Positions 13,825 through 15,632 of a stretch of DNA of 15,632 nt are shown piece after piece (the stretch's first letter is position 1; every line of letters begins with the position of its first letter). Below the pieces are notes generated by a model. The model was not told the DNA's origin, made no database searches, and worked only from the letters and a program-made list of their open reading frames with translations. This stretch comes from JBBSOW01 sp038259365. Lineage in GTDB: Bacteria; Actinomycetota; Actinomycetes; Propionibacteriales; Propionibacteriaceae. The DNA lies in the NCBI GenBank assembly GCA_038259365.1, contig JBBSOW010000071.1, forward strand, positions 1-15,632. The letters run 5' to 3'. The translations under genes were made by a program, and so were the position numbers.

Positions 13825-14349
13825 ATGATCGACGCCATCTTGGTCGAACGCGGAGACATCACCGCGGCGGGAGAGGACGCCGTGGTCAACGCGGCCGACT
13901 CCTCCCTGCTCGGCGGCGGAGGCGTCGACGGCGCCATCCACCGCGCGGGCGGCCCGGCCATCCTCGACGCGTGCCGCGAACTGCGGCGCACGCGCTATCG
14001 CGATGGGCTGCCCACGGGCCAGGCGGCGGCAACTCCCTCCGGGAACCTGCGCTGCGAGTGGGTGATTCACACCGTCGGGCCCGTCTTTTCCGCGGGTCAG
14101 GACCGAAGCGCCCTGCTGGGCTCCTGCTACACCGAATCCTTGCGGGTCGCGGAAGAGATCGGCGCCCGTAGCGTCGCCTTCCCGGCGATCTCGGCCGGGA
14201 TCTACGGCTGGCCCATGGGCTCGGCCGCCGACATCGCCCTCACCGCGGTCGCCGCATCGACGTCGGCGGTAGACAGTGTCCGCTTCGTGCTCTTCTCCGA
14301 GGCGGCGTTAGCCGAGTTTCAGCGCGCGCACGCCAGCCTGAACTCCTAG
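13825..14349 (+). CDS. MacroD-type macrodomain protein (ADP-ribosyl / O-acetyl-ADP-ribose hydrolase)
   Basis: 174 aa from ATG at 13825 with AGGAG at 13814-13818. It is a single macrodomain of the usual length: GDIT (10-13), VNAADSSLLGGGGVDGAIHR (21-40), WVIHTVGP (79-86), and the phosphate-binding loop AISAGIYGWP (121-130). MacroD-class enzymes remove ADP-ribose from acidic residues or deacetylate O-acetyl-ADP-ribose. Asn22 and Asp35, at the catalytic positions, are present, but the last residue of the usual VNAAN is Asp25 rather than Asn. The C-terminal strand is somewhat short. It is likely cotranscribed with the acidic-protein gene 40 bp upstream. No ADP-ribosyltransferase gene is visible in the window, so a toxin-antitoxin reading is not supported here. 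Confidence 0.9.
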   Translation: MIDAILVERGDITAAGEDAVVNAADSSLLGGGGVDGAIHRAGGPAILDACRELRRTRYRDGLPTGQAAATPSGNLRCEWVIHTVGPVFSAGQDRSALLGSCYTESLRVAEEIGARSVAFPAISAGIYGWPMGSAADIALTAVAASTSAVDSVRFVLFSEAALAEFQRAHASLNS

Positions 14350-15134
14350 CCCTCGGCTGGATTCTCGCGCTCCGCCGGTGAGGCTGGGCGGGCGGCCGTT
14401 TCGGGAGCACCCTCGCGGGGCTTCCGGTAACCCCTCCAGACGGCCACGCCGATCATGAGCACCAAGATGCCGACCGCCACCCGCCCGGAATAGACCGCAT
14501 ATATGTCGACGATTTCGACCGCCGGTGCCCCGATGCGGTACCCCAGGAACATGTACAGCGACTGCATCACCGTGGCCGCGGCCAGGTTGAGCAGGATGAA
14601 CTTGCGCCAGGTCATGCCGGCGGCCGCCACCGTGGCGTAGATGACTCCGGCGGGAATCGGGATGGGTAGGTAGCTGACGAGGATCGCCGGCACACCGAAG
14701 CGCTGGGCGAACCGCTGCGCCTTGGCCGCGTTCCGGGCCGAGCGCTTGGACCGGCTGGCGAAGGCCTTCATGAAGCCGTCGCCCCAGAGCTTGCCCGCCC
14801 AAAAGTAGATGAGGTCGAACTTGATCACGCTGGGGATGCCGAGCAGCAAGCCCGGGACCCAGTCCCCGCGCCCGACGGCGGCCAACGCCCCGAGCGTCAC
14901 GGTTCCGCTGCGCGAGCCCGAGAGCCCGACGAGCAACAGCGGATTGGCCGCGATCAGGTAGGCCCGCAGCGGGATCATCGCCCAGGCGAAGATGCCGACG
15001 AACAGCAACAAACCGACACAGATGAGATCCTTGCGGCCGGGTTTGTGCTGCCACGGCAGCGCCGGGTCCTGCCACCATTGCTTCTCGCCCACCCCTGCCG
15101 GCTTCGCCTCGTCTGGCTTCGGGCTCTCCCTCAC
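14346..15134 (-). CDS. DedA/VTT (SNARE-associated) family membrane protein
   Basis: 262 aa. The start is GTG at 15134 because it overlaps the upstream stop as GTGA (4 bp), the classic coupled layout; the longer frame to 15263 only covers the neighbour in another frame. A hydrophilic N-terminus (1-35) leads to helices at about 36-56 and 57-80, a loop with LLLGIPSVIKFDLIYFWAGK (96-115), a basic stretch SRSKRSARNAAKAQRFAQRF (127-146), the core YLPIPIPAGVIYATVAAAGM (155-174), and further helices at about 180-200 and 218-234. A charged tail (235-262) is predicted cytoplasmic. DedA-type proteins act in membrane lipid recycling (polyprenyl phosphate or phospholipid flipping) and membrane homeostasis; which of these applies is unknown. 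It is convergent with the macrodomain gene. Confidence 0.8.
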   Translation of the reverse strand: MRESPKPDEAKPAGVGEKQWWQDPALPWQHKPGRKDLICVGLLLFVGIFAWAMIPLRAYLIAANPLLLVGLSGSRSGTVTLGALAAVGRGDWVPGLLLGIPSVIKFDLIYFWAGKLWGDGFMKAFASRSKRSARNAAKAQRFAQRFGVPAILVSYLPIPIPAGVIYATVAAAGMTWRKFILLNLAAATVMQSLYMFLGYRIGAPAVEIVDIYAVYSGRVAVGILVLMIGVAVWRGYRKPREGAPETAARPASPAERENPAEG

Positions 15135-15613
15135 GCCGACTCGTCCATGGCGGCCGCGACGTCGGCGGGGAATCCGCCCGTGGCTATGGGCCCCCACCCG
15201 GTGATGGCGATCCGGATCAGCGACTTGTCCTGCACCGCCATGGCGCGGCGGTACTCGTCCCAATCCGAGTGTTCACCGGAAATGCAGCGAAAGTATTCCA
15301 CGAGACCGTGGCCGGCCTCGGGCATGTGCAGCACCTCGGCGTCGCCGTCAATCTGCACCCAGGGACCACCGAAGTCGTCCGAGAGCACGCACACGCTCAC
15401 CTGCTCGTGGCGCTGGGCGTTCTTGGTCTTGGCTCGGCCGGGATAGCTGGAGATGACGATGCGCCCTTGCGGATCCACTCCCCCGGTGACCGGCGAGATC
15501 TGCGGCCGGCCATCGCGGCGCCTGGTCACCAACAGCATCTGGTGGCGGGGGGTGACGAACGCGACGAGATCACCGCGCGTTGCGTCGGTGTTGGTCGCGA
15601 TCGTTCGGGCCAT
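15131..15613 (-). CDS. PPOX-class (pyridoxamine 5'-phosphate oxidase fold) F420/flavin-binding protein
   Basis: 160 aa. The start is ATG at 15613, since GGAG at 15623-15620 (minus strand) is spaced six bases away; GTG at 15625 is in frame but less likely. The split-barrel fold is recognisable from LVAFVTPRHQMLLVTRRRDG (16-35), PQISPVTGGVDPQGRIVISS (37-56), and YPGRAKTKNAQRHEQVSVCV (57-76), where the Arg/Lys residues commonly contact the cofactor phosphate. Then WVQIDGDAEVL (85-95) and a C-terminal IRIAITGWGPIATGGFP (133-149). The family is usually annotated as PPOX-class F420-dependent oxidoreductase; members use F420, FMN or related cofactors to reduce various substrates, here unknown. It is first in a coupled pair with the DedA-type gene. 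Its promoter lies beyond the right edge. Confidence 0.85.
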   Translation of the reverse strand: MARTIATNTDATRGDLVAFVTPRHQMLLVTRRRDGRPQISPVTGGVDPQGRIVISSYPGRAKTKNAQRHEQVSVCVLSDDFGGPWVQIDGDAEVLHMPEAGHGLVEYFRCISGEHSDWDEYRRAMAVQDKSLIRIAITGWGPIATGGFPADVAAAMDESA

Positions 15614-15632
15614 CGCCGTCTCCACTCTGCTC

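Noticed and set aside
13825..14349. Macrodomain gene as antitoxin of a DarT-like toxin-antitoxin pair
   Set aside because: The upstream acidic protein has no ADP-ribosyltransferase motif, and the domain is MacroD-like rather than DarG-like in length and context.
15135..15263. N-terminal extension of the DedA-type protein
   Set aside because: The extra residues are Arg/His/Gly-rich and read in another frame of the PPOX gene; the GTGA overlap start is far more likely.

Overview
The window is high-GC actinobacterial DNA. Supporting signs are frequent GTG and TTG starts, a GAF-ANTAR regulator, a Gmad2-LysM protein, a PPOX-class (F420-type) flavin/deazaflavin-binding protein, a pRiA4b ORF-3 family protein, a fused double-ATPase peptide transporter with its own lipoprotein, and a leaderless-type promoter. 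Genus cannot be set from sequence alone. No rRNA, tRNA or CRISPR array was seen.

Left edge (1-418): this stretch is accessory DNA. A minus-strand IS5-type transposase begins at 76 and runs off the window. Its probable terminal repeat ends at 147 and abuts a CTAG that fits the 4-bp target site of the family. Beside it lies a short minus-strand reading frame that looks like debris of an older transposase. A GAF-ANTAR RNA-binding antiterminator follows (419-1207) and ends in an odd His-Lys repeat tail. Convergent to it is an AlkZ-like winged-helix protein (1463-2575, minus).

Centre (2697-8559): a complete peptide ABC importer runs rightward in the order permease B, permease C, fused D-F ATPase, substrate-binding lipoprotein. 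The first three genes are tightly packed (a 10-bp gap, then a 1-bp overlap). The binding protein follows after 109 bp that carry a hairpin and a possible separate promoter. An alpha/beta hydrolase (8660-9598) and a Gmad2-LysM protein (9705-10193) follow on the same strand, each after a gap of about 100 bp.

Right part (10194-15632): a pRiA4b ORF-3 family protein that appears to lack an internal segment (minus), a six-TM voltage-gated-type K+ channel (minus), and a divergent SDR oxidoreductase (plus). Next come a very acidic protein of unknown function with a leaderless-type promoter and a MacroD-type macrodomain hydrolase just downstream. Last is a minus-strand pair, a DedA/VTT membrane protein translationally coupled to a PPOX-class protein. 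The macrodomain and DedA genes converge so tightly that their stop codons share one CTAG.

Most genes are ordinary chromosomal genes. The points that most merit a second look are the IS end and neighbouring debris, the His-Lys tail on the ANTAR protein, the internally shortened pRiA4b protein, and the acidic-protein/macrodomain pair with an Asn-to-Asp change in the macrodomain active-site loop.
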